Assembly (NCBI RefSeq): GCF_018986435.1
Contig: NZ_JAHMIN010000007.1
Span: forward strand, 122,439 to 186,438
DNA length: 64,000 nt
Direction of reading: 5' to 3'
DNA from: Hahella sp. HN01
GTDB taxonomy: Bacteria > Pseudomonadota > Gammaproteobacteria > Pseudomonadales > Oleiphilaceae
Positions within the stretch are counted from its first letter, which is position 1. The number at the start of each line of letters is the position of its first letter. A program made the translations under genes and the position numbers. Positions 9,774 through 18,700 of this stretch are shown here, one piece after another. The notes below the pieces were generated by a model, which was not told the DNA's origin, made no database searches, and saw only the letters and a program-made list of their open reading frames with translations.

Positions 9774-9940
9774 GGGACACCTTCACGGTAACAGCTGTTA
9801 TTAAAATGACGGCTCAAGCCAGTGAAATGCATCAGTTCAGGCGTTACCTAAAGTCTAGTTGGTCAATGGTGAGAATTCATCCCGCCCAATAAAGTTCTCC
9901 CCGCCATATTTCGCCCTGATTTTCCCATCGGTTCGCCCTA

Positions 9941-9973
9941 TTTGTTTGTTTTGATAGCCATAGAACAAACAAA
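9941..9973. repeat. Inverted repeat ending at the creD-like ribosome binding site
   Basis: A perfect ten-base inverted repeat has the arms TTTGTTTGTT (9941-9950) and AACAAACAAA (9964-9973), separated by 13 bases. The right arm abuts the GGAG of the ribosome binding site of the next gene. It could be an operator or an mRNA hairpin next to the translation start. The arms are AT-rich, so the RNA stem would be weak. Confidence 0.4.
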
Positions 9974-9985
9974 GGAGCGGGCAAG

Positions 9986-11347
9986 GTGAACGTAAAAGAA
10001 GTAAATTGGCGGCGGTTTGGGCTGCATTCTCCACTGGGCAAAGCCTTTATGATTGGCGTGATGATCCTGATATTGCAGATTCCCATCGTGGAGATTAATG
10101 GCCTGATTGGAGAGCGCAGCGTCAGATACCATAATGTCGTGACGGAGATTACTGAGAAGTGGGGCGGCGAGCAGACCGTGAACGGCCCCTTTCTTGTCAT
10201 TCCGGTGGATACCGCATCCAAAGCAGTCGCTTCGGAGACCGCCGCCAGACCTATTATGCGGATCCATTATCTAATGGTGACGCCGACCTATCTGCACGCC
10301 AAATTTAAAGTAACCAGCGATATCCGCTACCGCGGCATTTATGAGGCGCCTCTTTATCATACGGACGCCAATCTGAAAGGGGCGTTTGACCTGCGTCCGC
10401 AATTGCAGGAGCTGGAGGAAAACCAGTCGCTACGGTTAAAAGACGCCTATCTCTCGGTAGCAATCGGGGATGTCAAAGCGATTCAAAGCCCGATTAAGTT
10501 TCTTTGGAATGAGCATGAGGTTGCGCCTTCGCCCGGCGGCGGCATGGCTGACGTCAGCGGCGTACATATGCGACTGCCGGTAGGATCGATACGCACCGAC
10601 GCCCCTAATGATTTCAATCTGGCGATTCGTTTAAAGGGCTCACAGGCGTTGTATGTATCGCCGGTCGGGCAGGAAAGCAATATCGAAATCGATGGAGACT
10701 GGTTAGATCCGAGCTTTCAGGGAAATTGGCTGCCGGTGGAGCGTAAGCTGGAAAGGGACACCTTTTACGCTAAATGGGACATTCCGTTTCTGGCCAAAGG
10801 GGTTCCCGCTTCCTGGACGGGGTCAGCGCCTGCCTTGCTTGATCAGGTTTCGCCATTAGTCGGCGTGTCGCGACCTGCTGCGGGGGCGGGATATCAGGAA
10901 ATCAGCCGTTCAGTGAAGTATGCGTTACTGTTTCTTACCTGCACCTTTGCGTGCCTGTGGCTCTTTGAAGTCATCAGTGGCGTGCGCATCCACGTTATGC
11001 AGTACTTGTTTACAGGACTGACTCTGTGTTTGTTCTATCTGCTGTTTCTCTCCCTTTCAGAGCATTTGGGGACTTGGGCAGCGTATTTGATCGCCTGTGG
11101 CGCGGTCATCGGGCAGGCAGGATGGTACGCCGGGCAGTTTATCCGGCGGAGAAAGCTAACCATCGCCTTTGTCGCGTTATTGATTGTGTTGTACGGCTAT
11201 CTATTGTCGCTACTGAACGAACAGGATCTGGCGCTGCTGTACGGCTCTCTGGGATTGTTTGTCATCCTTAGCGCGGCCATGTTCGCCACGCGCAGAATCG
11301 ACTGGTACAACCTTAGAGGCGGCGAAGGAGACATGAAGGAGGCATAA
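9986..11347 (+). CDS. creD: CreD-family inner membrane protein
   Basis: Member of the CreD (inner membrane protein, Cre regulon) family; its molecular role is poorly known. In enterobacteria creD is induced by the CreBC two-component system. The 453-residue protein has one N-terminal membrane segment (about 20-35), the conserved region GERSVRYHNVVTEITEKWGG, a large presumably periplasmic part, and a cluster of hydrophobic helices from about residue 310 to the end. It starts with GTG, with AAGGAG at 9972-9977. No creBC genes are in the window. It is flanked by divergent and convergent neighbours, so it appears monocistronic. Confidence 0.88.
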   Translation: MNVKEVNWRRFGLHSPLGKAFMIGVMILILQIPIVEINGLIGERSVRYHNVVTEITEKWGGEQTVNGPFLVIPVDTASKAVASETAARPIMRIHYLMVTPTYLHAKFKVTSDIRYRGIYEAPLYHTDANLKGAFDLRPQLQELEENQSLRLKDAYLSVAIGDVKAIQSPIKFLWNEHEVAPSPGGGMADVSGVHMRLPVGSIRTDAPNDFNLAIRLKGSQALYVSPVGQESNIEIDGDWLDPSFQGNWLPVERKLERDTFYAKWDIPFLAKGVPASWTGSAPALLDQVSPLVGVSRPAAGAGYQEISRSVKYALLFLTCTFACLWLFEVISGVRIHVMQYLFTGLTLCLFYLLFLSLSEHLGTWAAYLIACGAVIGQAGWYAGQFIRRRKLTIAFVALLIVLYGYLLSLLNEQDLALLYGSLGLFVILSAAMFATRRIDWYNLRGGEGDMKEA

Positions 11348-11379
11348 GGGAAGCTTGATCGGGATAACTGGCGCAAGGC

Positions 11380-11865
11380 TCAGAGGTCTTCGCGCCAGCC
11401 ATCCAGTTTCAGTTCCTGGCCTTCCTTGACCGTCTCCATCACGACATAGCTGCGCGACTCCCTCACGCCAGGCAACACCAGTATCTTTTCACCCAGCAAA
11501 GCACGGTACTGATCCATGTTGGCCACCCTGGCTTTTATCAGATAGTCGAAATTGCCGGAGACAAGGTGACATTCCTGCACTTCGGGGACCTTGATGACGG
11601 AGTCCTTGAAGTCGGCGAATACATCCCTGGAGGTTCGGTTCAAACCGATTTCAATAAACACCACCAGACCCACGCCCAGCTTTTTAGCGTTCAGAACAGC
11701 GGTATAGCGCCGAATGTAGCCATCTCTTTCCAGCCGTTTTACCCGTTCAAGGCAGGGAGTGGGGCTCAGGTTCACCCGCCGGGACAGTTCACTGTTACTA
11801 AGGCGTCCTTCACTTTGTAGTTCGCGCAAAATGGCGTGGTCTATACGGTCCAGCTGCTTTTTCAT
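11380..11865 (-). CDS. Lrp/AsnC-family transcriptional regulator
   Basis: A 161-residue regulator with an N-terminal winged helix-turn-helix (LDRIDHAILRELQSEGRLSN, then VNLSPTPCLERVKRLERDG) and a C-terminal RAM ligand-binding domain (HLVSGNFDYLIKARV). I start at the ATG at 11865, giving MKKQLDRID. The upstream in-frame extension is hydrophobic and unlike the family. It is divergent from alanine dehydrogenase, separated by 132 bases, which is the usual arrangement for an Lrp-type activator of amino-acid catabolism. Control of ald by this protein is an inference. Confidence 0.92.
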   Translation of the reverse strand: MKKQLDRIDHAILRELQSEGRLSNSELSRRVNLSPTPCLERVKRLERDGYIRRYTAVLNAKKLGVGLVVFIEIGLNRTSRDVFADFKDSVIKVPEVQECHLVSGNFDYLIKARVANMDQYRALLGEKILVLPGVRESRSYVVMETVKEGQELKLDGWREDL

Positions 11866-11997
11866 TTTTTGCCAGTCAAATATGCTGAAAATTTTAAAAT
11901 AAAAGAATAAAACACTGAGTCTGATTTTAACAACAGAGATAAATTCTGCATACAAAGCGTAGACTGGAATTATTACTAACCTTGAGAGGGCTTATTA

Positions 11998-13119
11998 ATG
12001 ATTGTCGGTGTACCAAAAGAAGTAAAAAACCACGAATACCGTGTCGGATTGACTCCCGCCGCTGTCCAGGAGCTGATTCGCAATGGACACAAAGTGGTGG
12101 TGCAAAAGGATGCCGGCGCAGCCATCGACTTCTCTGACGAGCAGTATGTCGCGGCTGGCGCGGAAATCGCCGCTACCGCTGAGCAAGTGTTTGAAGTCGC
12201 CGATATGATCGTCAAGGTGAAAGAACCTCAAGCTCAAGAACGCGCTATGTTGCGTCCTGGGCAAACTCTGTTTACCTATTTGCACCTGGCCCCAGACGTT
12301 CCTCAGACTCAAGATCTGTTGAACAGCGGCGCTACCTGTATCGCATACGAAACTGTTACTGACGCGCAAGGTCGCTTGCCGTTGTTGTCCCCTATGTCAG
12401 AAGTCGCTGGACGCATGAGCATCCAGGCTGCTGCGCGCTGTCTGGAAAAATCCCAGGCGGGTCGTGGTCTGCTGTTGGGCGGCGTTCCTGGTGTGGAAGC
12501 GGCTCTGGTCGTGGTTCTTGGCGGCGGTGTGGTTGGCTTTAACGCCACTCAGATGGCTGTCGGCATGGGCGCGCGGGTTGTTGTAATGGACAAGTCCGTT
12601 GACGTGCTGAGACGCTTCGACGCAACTTTCGGCAACAGCGTCCAAACCGTATTCTCCACTGCGCAAGCGGTTGAAGAGTGGGTAACTCAGGCTGACGTGG
12701 TAATCGGCGGCGTTCTGATTCCAGGCGCAGCGGCTCCAAAACTGGTTTCTCGCGAAATGGTGAGAAAGATGAAGCGCGGCGCGGCGGTTGTCGACGTGGC
12801 GATCGATCAGGGCGGATGCTTCGAGACTTCTCACGCGACCACTCACGCTGAACCGACCTTTATCGTTGACGACGTTGTTCACTACTGCGTAGCCAACATG
12901 CCTGGCGCTGTAGCGCGTACTTCTACTCTGGCGCTGACCAACGCAACATTGCCATTCGTTCTGCAACTGGCCAACAAAGGCGCGAAGCAGGCTCTGGAAG
13001 ACAACGCCTTCCTGCTGCAAGGTTTGAACGTAGTGAAAGGTAAGCTGACCTGTCCTTCTGTCGGCGTAGCTCAGGACATCGAGTCCCTGACTCCAGAAGA
13101 AGGTTTGGCGCTGCTGTAA
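11998..13119 (+). CDS. ald: Alanine dehydrogenase
   Basis: NAD-dependent oxidative deamination of L-alanine to pyruvate and ammonium. The 373-residue protein carries the known catalytic pair at the expected positions: Lys75 in VKVKEP and His96 in TYLHLAP. The Rossmann fold GGGVVGFNATQMAVGMGA is also present. Start ATG with GAGAGG upstream. A factor-independent terminator follows at 13221-13248. The divergent Lrp-family gene is the probable regulator. Confidence 0.97.
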   Translation: MIVGVPKEVKNHEYRVGLTPAAVQELIRNGHKVVVQKDAGAAIDFSDEQYVAAGAEIAATAEQVFEVADMIVKVKEPQAQERAMLRPGQTLFTYLHLAPDVPQTQDLLNSGATCIAYETVTDAQGRLPLLSPMSEVAGRMSIQAAARCLEKSQAGRGLLLGGVPGVEAALVVVLGGGVVGFNATQMAVGMGARVVVMDKSVDVLRRFDATFGNSVQTVFSTAQAVEEWVTQADVVIGGVLIPGAAAPKLVSREMVRKMKRGAAVVDVAIDQGGCFETSHATTHAEPTFIVDDVVHYCVANMPGAVARTSTLALTNATLPFVLQLANKGAKQALEDNAFLLQGLNVVKGKLTCPSVGVAQDIESLTPEEGLALL

Positions 13120-13134
13120 CAGGCGACATTGTTC

Positions 13135-13179
13135 TAACGGGTAAAACCGTTAAACCTCCGCAAAAGCGCTTCGGCGCTT
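13135..13179. repeat. Two small hairpins downstream of ald
   Basis: Two perfect stems follow the ald stop codon: TAACGG-GTAAAA-CCGTTA (13135-13152) and AAGCGC-TTCG-GCGCTT (13164-13179), the second with a stable UUCG-type loop. Neither is followed by a T-run. They probably form part of the ald 3' untranslated region ahead of the real terminator. Confidence 0.4.
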
Positions 13180-13220
13180 ATGCTCTCTAGTGCATTGGAG
13201 AATGGATTCTCGTCTTCCTT

Positions 13221-13248
13221 GCGGCCCTGAGTGGCCGCTTTTGTTTTT
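13221..13248 (+). terminator. Factor-independent terminator of ald
   Basis: The stem GCGGCC-CTGAGT-GGCCGC is followed at once by TTTTGTTTTT. This is a typical intrinsic terminator about 100 bases after the ald stop. Its T-run also belongs to a second perfect stem, TTTTGCGG-GGA-CCGCAAAA (13245-13263), so the two structures are mutually exclusive. Confidence 0.8.
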
Positions 13249-13320
13249 GCGGGGACCGCAAAACAGCGCAGAGGCAGGAGAACGTCCTTGTACTGTGCGT
13301 TTCCTGCTCGGCGGGACGCC

Positions 13321-13431
13321 TCAGTTGGCGTAATACATCCACTCAAAATACTCTCTCATTTCCTGCATAACCGTCACCTCATAGGGGTGGGTTAAAGCGA
13401 ACAGCAGACTTTCGTTGGTTTCGGGTTTCAT
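13321..13431 (-). CDS. Small ORF encoding a 36-residue peptide ending YYAN
   Basis: I do not recognise this peptide. ATG at 13431 is preceded by GAGAAGAAGGA with eight bases of spacing, a very good ribosome binding site. The 36 codons start MKPETNESLL and end in FEWMYYAN before TGA. The C-terminal half is rich in Glu, Met and aromatic residues and contains a Glu-x3-Tyr pair, loosely like the crosslinked pair of PqqA, but no pqq gene is nearby. A sigma-54-type promoter sits about 90 bases upstream of the start. Its neighbours are ald and the acetoacetate-decarboxylase-like gene. It could be a peptide precursor or a regulatory small protein. Confidence 0.55.
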   Translation of the reverse strand: MKPETNESLLFALTHPYEVTVMQEMREYFEWMYYAN

Positions 13432-13531
13432 AACTTAAATCCTTCTTCTCAGTGGTTAGATTGAGACAATCCGTCTTCGTTGGGTTGTGGGTCTATCGTT
13501 TGGTTTGGGACACCTCTTTCACTCCAGTTTC

Positions 13532-13548
13532 AGCATAAGCCGTGCCAG
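13532..13548 (-). promoter_or_regulatory. Sigma-54-type (-24/-12) promoter upstream of the 36-residue ORF
   Basis: On the minus strand the sequence is CTGGCACG-GCTT-ATGCT. The -24 element matches the YTGGCACG consensus fully. The -12 element ATGCT differs from TTGCW at one base, and the GG and GC doublets are ten bases apart, as required. Transcription would begin near 13521 and reach the small ORF at 13431. No activator gene is nearby, and activator sites were not identified. Confidence 0.55.
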
Positions 13549-13735
13549 TGGTTTTCAACTTCCGGGCAATTCACTGAAAGCAAAAGAAAAAGCGTTAATC
13601 TTTGGATAGCTTCCATGTAATCGAGGACGTTTTTCCTTCCTATTTCCGCCCCGGATATTTGCTGGAAGCTCCAAGATGGGGCGGTAATCCTGGAGTTTGA
13701 TCAATTAATGTGCGCTTGTGCAGACATGTGTTGCG

Positions 13736-14509
13736 TCAGTCAATCCTTGCAGCCGGCTCCATCAGCATTTGCAATCGTTCCGCGCGCATTATCAAAGCCG
13801 GGCTTTTTTCATCAAGGCCTAAACGGGTCAGATGTTCCGTCATTGGGTGGTCGGTTTCGCCGACCGTAAGCCTGACTGTTCCTGCAGGGTAGAGCTTTCC
13901 AAACCCTTTCAAACGCACTTTGGTTTTCGTAAGTCGATGCTCCACCTGGGTGTAAATCAGGAGGTTGACAGGAATCACTGGAATGCCGGGCAGCGTCTCG
14001 CCGCTCAAAGTAAAAAGCGTTTCGCCGTCAGAGCGGACTTGCGCGTGTATCTGTCTGCGCTGGCTGGCGAGGGTGATCTCCGCCGGAAAGCGCGGCAATC
14101 CCCACAACTCTCTGCCCGTTGATAGCGCGCTCTCCGACGTGACCGGGAGGTCCAACGGAAAAAATCCGATACGGCGTTGATTAATAGGCAGGTACAAATC
14201 CAGCACGTTGCTCAGAGGCAGACTTTCACCTTCCGGCAGTACGGGAATAACCAGACCGGCCTCTTTATGCGCGCCGATGGCGCAGCGCTTGTGATCATAG
14301 ATACTGACCACCACCAACGTGTGAGAGCCCAGTGCAAAAGCCGGTTTGAGCCCGCTGCCTTTTAGCAGAGATGTCGCCGCCTCCACAGAAACGGGAAAGA
14401 ATGCATTGATGCAGGCGCTGTCGCGGTAATTGATCGACGCGGAGAGTGCGCCTTTGTCTGTGCTTGGCATGGGAGTTGGAGTGGTTAATCCTAATTTGAC
14501 TCCGGTCAT
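13736..14509 (-). CDS. Acetoacetate decarboxylase-like family protein
   Basis: A 257-residue protein with the acetoacetate decarboxylase (ADC) fold pattern: PLSNVLDLYLPINQRRIGFFP, then GRELWGLPRFPAEI, then GIPVIPVNLLIYTQVEHR. In true acetoacetate decarboxylases the WG-P segment is followed by the Schiff-base Lys; here the sequence is Arg-Phe and no Lys is seen. The protein is therefore probably not a decarboxylase of the classical type. GGAGA lies seven bases before the ATG. Its start overlaps by four bases (ATGA) the stop of a small upstream ORF. It is divergent from the Anbu operon. Confidence 0.75.
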   Translation of the reverse strand: MTGVKLGLTTPTPMPSTDKGALSASINYRDSACINAFFPVSVEAATSLLKGSGLKPAFALGSHTLVVVSIYDHKRCAIGAHKEAGLVIPVLPEGESLPLSNVLDLYLPINQRRIGFFPLDLPVTSESALSTGRELWGLPRFPAEITLASQRRQIHAQVRSDGETLFTLSGETLPGIPVIPVNLLIYTQVEHRLTKTKVRLKGFGKLYPAGTVRLTVGETDHPMTEHLTRLGLDEKSPALIMRAERLQMLMEPAARID

Positions 14510-14646
14510 CGGGATGTCTCCGCAGATGGCGTGGGTTGAGGCGGCGGCTCCTGGCCGGGTGATTTACACAGATTAACACGAACTTGCCCACTGGGTTTGA
14601 TGTGAGTCAGTTCGCGCAGCCGGCGCGCTTCATGGTCCGCCGACAT
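14506..14646 (-). CDS. Small ORF (46 residues) coupled to the ADC-like gene
   Basis: ATG at 14646 with GGAG eight bases upstream opens a 46-codon frame, MSADHEARRLRELTHI and so on, ending in a proline-rich tail. Its TGA overlaps the ATG of the ADC-like gene (ATGA), the classic layout of coupled cistrons. The peptide is basic and hydrophilic with one Cys; I do not recognise it. It may be a small protein working with the ADC-like protein or a leader whose translation controls it. Confidence 0.45.
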   Translation of the reverse strand: MSADHEARRLRELTHIKPSGQVRVNLCKSPGQEPPPQPTPSAETSR

Positions 14647-14805
14647 CCCTCCTGCTCCGCTGTATGACGCGCGCATTATCCTGGTGAAAAGCTGCTCTCA
14701 CGCTGGTTGCGCCCGCATATGAATATTAACAAAGAAATTATTGCAAGCATGCGTCGCCAAGTACATTATGCAGCCGATTCCCTGTTGTTTAATGAGAGCG
14801 CGGTC

Positions 14806-15543
14806 GTGACATACTGTTTGGCGATATCCGTTGATGCCGGGTTGGTGTTTGCATCTGATTCCCGTACCAATGCAGGGGTTGATAACGTCAACACCTATCC
14901 CAAAATGTATTCGTTCAAAGTGCCGGAAAAGGCCTTTGTCACCGTGCTGACTTCCGGCAACCTGGCGACCACGCAGGCGGTGGTCAGACGTATCTCCCGT
15001 GACCTGGAAGATCCTTCTGGAGAAGGCGGGCTGGCCGCGTGCAATGATATGAGCGACGCGGCTCGCTACATCGGCGCCTTGAGCGTCGAATTGAAAAACT
15101 ATTACGAAAAGGATTTGAAGCAGGGCGCTAATTTCGACTGCACCCTGATCGTTGGCGGGCAATATCACGACGGACCCCATGAGATATTCATGGTCTATCC
15201 TGAAGGAAACTATATTCAAAGCTCGCCCTATGCGCCGTACCTGCAGATAGGGGAGACGAAATACGGCAAGCCTATTCTGGATCGAGTGATCCGCAGTAAC
15301 TCCAGTCTCGAGGCGGCGGCCCGTTGCGCCCTGGTTTCCATGGACTCCACCATGCGCAGTAATTTATCCGTGGCGCCGCCGTTTGATCTTCTGGTGTATG
15401 AGACCGGTAAACTGGAGCCGGCCCATGTCATGCATTTGAAGCTGAATTCGCCTTACTATGCGACATTGCGCAAGCAATGGAGCGAGGGGCTTAAGGCGTT
15501 GTTTAATGAGTTACCGCTTTTCGAGTGGGAGAAAAATAAATAA
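14806..15543 (+). CDS. Anbu, bacterial proteasome-like Ntn hydrolase
   Basis: Anbu (bacterial proteasome homologue) forms open rings of Ntn-type subunits whose substrate is uncertain. I start at the GTG at 14806 rather than further upstream. Initiation there followed by Met removal exposes Thr1 (TYCLAISVDAGLVFASDSRT), with Asp17 and a Lys near position 32 in the expected places. GAGAG precedes this GTG. The mature protein is about 244 residues, the family length. It heads the operon with transglutaminase-like, ATP-grasp and alpha-E proteins, an association described for Anbu (Iyer and co-workers, on amidoligases). Confidence 0.9.
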   Translation: MTYCLAISVDAGLVFASDSRTNAGVDNVNTYPKMYSFKVPEKAFVTVLTSGNLATTQAVVRRISRDLEDPSGEGGLAACNDMSDAARYIGALSVELKNYYEKDLKQGANFDCTLIVGGQYHDGPHEIFMVYPEGNYIQSSPYAPYLQIGETKYGKPILDRVIRSNSSLEAAARCALVSMDSTMRSNLSVAPPFDLLVYETGKLEPAHVMHLKLNSPYYATLRKQWSEGLKALFNELPLFEWEKNK

Positions 15544-15718
15544 GCGCCAAGGCGCGGTAGTTGCATAGAAGCGCTGCGATAAGATGAATTAACGTATTCC
15601 TTGACCGGACGGTCGCCTCCTATCCTTGTTGCGGAGCAAGGGAGCTAGCGAGAGTCAGTAAAGGATGCGTCATAACAATGCAGGCGCTTACCGACGATGA
15701 CTAAGCAAGGGGGTTGCT

Positions 15719-18700
15719 ATGAGTATTCTGGTAGGGATCAGACATCGAACGACATACACCTATGACCGACTGGTCAGTCTGTCTCCACACACTGTCCGAC
15801 TTCGTCCCGCTCCGCACTGCCGCACGCCGATTATCAGTTACAGTCTGAACATTCATCCCAAACCGCACTTCATTAACTGGCTGCAGGACCCTTTCTCCAA
15901 CTACGTTGCGAGGCTGGTTTTTCCAGAGAAGACGTCCAAGCTGGAAGTGGATGTGGATCTGGTGGCGGACTTAACCGCCTATAACCCTTTCGACTTTTTC
16001 GTTGAAAGCTTCGCGGAACATTACCCTTTCCAATACCCGGATAAACTGAAAGCCCAATTGGAGCCTTTTCTTGCGACGCAAGAGTGGGGGCCTCGCTTTG
16101 AGTCTTATTTAAAGTCGCTGCCCCGGAAGAAAAAGCCGATCAATGATTTTCTGGTCGAGCTGAATCAGACCCTTTGTAAAGACATCCAATACAATATCCG
16201 TATGGAGCCGGGAGTGCAGACTCCAGAGCATACGCTGGAGATAAAGCGGGGCTCCTGCCGGGACACCGCCTGGCTGATGATCCAGTTGTCGCGGCGGATG
16301 GGGTTGGCGGCGCGGTTTGTATCCGGTTATCTGGTGCAATTGACGCCGGACCAGAAATCGTTGGACGGTCCCAGCGGGCCGGAGAATGACTTCACCGACT
16401 TACACGCCTGGTGCGAAATCTTTGTTCCCGGCGCGGGCTGGTTGGGGCTGGACCCAACCTCCGGCTTATTCGCCGCGGAGGGACATATTCCACTCACCTG
16501 TACTCCCAATCCGGAAGAAGCGGCGCCTATCCTGGGGTCTGTGGATGAAGCGGAAGTTGAATTCAGTTTCTTCAACCAGGTGACCCGAATAAAAGAAGAT
16601 CCACGCGTTACCAGGCCCTTTACTGAGCGGGAGTGGGAAGACATTGACGCCCTGGGTCAACATATCGATGAGACGCTGACTCGTAATGACGTGCGTCTGA
16701 CGATGGGCGGCGAACCGACATTCGTTTCCATCGACGATATGCAGTCGGCGCAATGGAACACGGATGCAGATGGGCCGGAAAAGCGGCGTCTGGCTTTTGA
16801 CCTGTCCCTGCGGCTTAAAAAGCAGTACGCGGAAAACGGCTTTATGCATTACGGTCAGGGCAAATGGTATCCCGGGGAGCCGCTGCCGCGCTGGCAGTAC
16901 GCCCTGTATTGGCGCAAAGACGGCGCGCCCCTGTGGCAGGGACCGGAAGATGCGCTGAGCCACGACGCCAAGCCGGATGACGCGCGTGCGCTCATGGCGG
17001 CTTTCTGCCAGGAAATGGGGCTGTCCGACAGTGCGGTGCAACCTTGTTACGAAGACCCTTTCTACTACATGTGGCGTCATGCTCAACTGCCGGCGGGAGA
17101 CGGTCCGCATGGAGATCATGAGGAGCTGGCGCGCCGCACTTTGGCGCAGGTCATGCAACGGGGACTGAATCAGACGGTGGGCTATTGTCTGCCAATCGGT
17201 CTGAATCAGGTGACAGGCGTTTGGCGCACCTGTCTCTGGCGCTTTTTACAGGGGGCGTTGTATCTGAGCCCCGGTAATTCTCCTCTTGGTTTCAGACTGC
17301 CCTTGGCGAGTCTTTCGTCCCAGGAACTCAGCGACGAATACGAAGTGCATGAACGTGACCCTTTCGCTCCGTTGCCGCAGGAAATAAGGCCGCTCGCAAA
17401 AGCTGAAAGCCGTCCACTGGCGGAGATGGTCATCCATACCGCAATGTGTACGGAAGTGCGCGACGGCTATCTACATGCCTTTATGCCTCCGGTAAGTACG
17501 CTGGAGGAATATGTGACGTTGCTGGATGCTCTGTCCCGGGCGGCGACCAAAATCAAGCGCCCGGTGCGTATCGAGGGCTATCCTCCGCCTCATGATGTCC
17601 GACTGGTGAAAATGGTGGTGGCGCCGGACCCAGGGGTGATTGAAGTGAATATTCAACCCGCCTCCAGTTGGAATGAGCTTAAGCAGATTACAGAAACGCT
17701 TTATCACGAAGCGCGCCTGAGCCGCCTTGGAACAGAAAAGTTCATGTTGGACGGTCGACACAGCGGCACCGGCGGCGGCAACCATGTGACGCTGGGCGGG
17801 CCCACGGCGGCGGACAGTCCGCTGCTGCGGCGTCCTGATCTGCTGCGCAGTCTGATTACGTTCTGGCAGCATCATCCCAGTCTGTCTTACTTGTTCAGCG
17901 GCATGTTCATCGGCCCCACCAGTCAGGCGCCGCGTCTGGACGAGGGGCGGGTGGAGCGGATATACGAGATGGAGATCGCTTTCTCTCATATGCCGGCGGG
18001 AGACGTGCCGCAACCCTGGCTGGTGGACAGGTTGCTGCGCCACCTACTGACTGACCTGACCGGCAACACCCATCGCAGTGAATTCTGCATCGATAAACTG
18101 TATTCCCCGGACAGCAGCACAGGTCGCCTTGGCATTCTTGAGTTTCGCTCTTTTGAAATGCCGCCTCATGCGCGAATGAGCCTGGCGCAAATGCTGTTGC
18201 TGCGGGCCTGTGTGGCTCTATTCTGGGAGCGTCCCTACAAGCATAAGTTGATTGAATGGGAACACAGCTTGCATGACCGTTTTATGTTGCCTCACTTCCT
18301 GTGGCGGGATCTGACGGATGTGCTGCAGTTTCTGGCGGACAATGGCTACCCCTTTAAATCTCAATGGTATGAGTCTTTTCTGGAGTTTCGGTGTCCACGT
18401 GTCGGAACCATGGAGCTTGAGGGCGTTGAACTGGAGCTGCGGCATGCGCTGGAGCCCTGGTTTGTGCTGGGTGAAGAAGCCGCGGCAGGGGGAACGGCGC
18501 GCTACGTGGACTCCAGTATGGAGCGGCTGCAGGTCAAGCTGAGACTGGCGACGCCGGAGCGCCATGTGCTGACCTGCAATGGGCGCGTCGTCCCTATGTC
18601 TCCTGGCGGAGAGGAGGGCTGCTATGTCGCGGGGGTGCGTTATCGTGCTTGGCAGCCCTGGTCTGCGTTGCATCCCACCATTGGCGTTCACTCGCCCCTG

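Noticed and set aside
13321..13431. Calling the 36-residue ORF pqqA
   Set aside because: The Glu-x3-Tyr resemblance is loose, spacing to the terminal Asn differs from PqqA, and no pqqBCDE genes are present.
15544..15718. Small leader ORF (ATG near 15678) before the transglutaminase-DUF2126 gene
   Set aside because: Eight codons only and no ribosome binding site; no further support.
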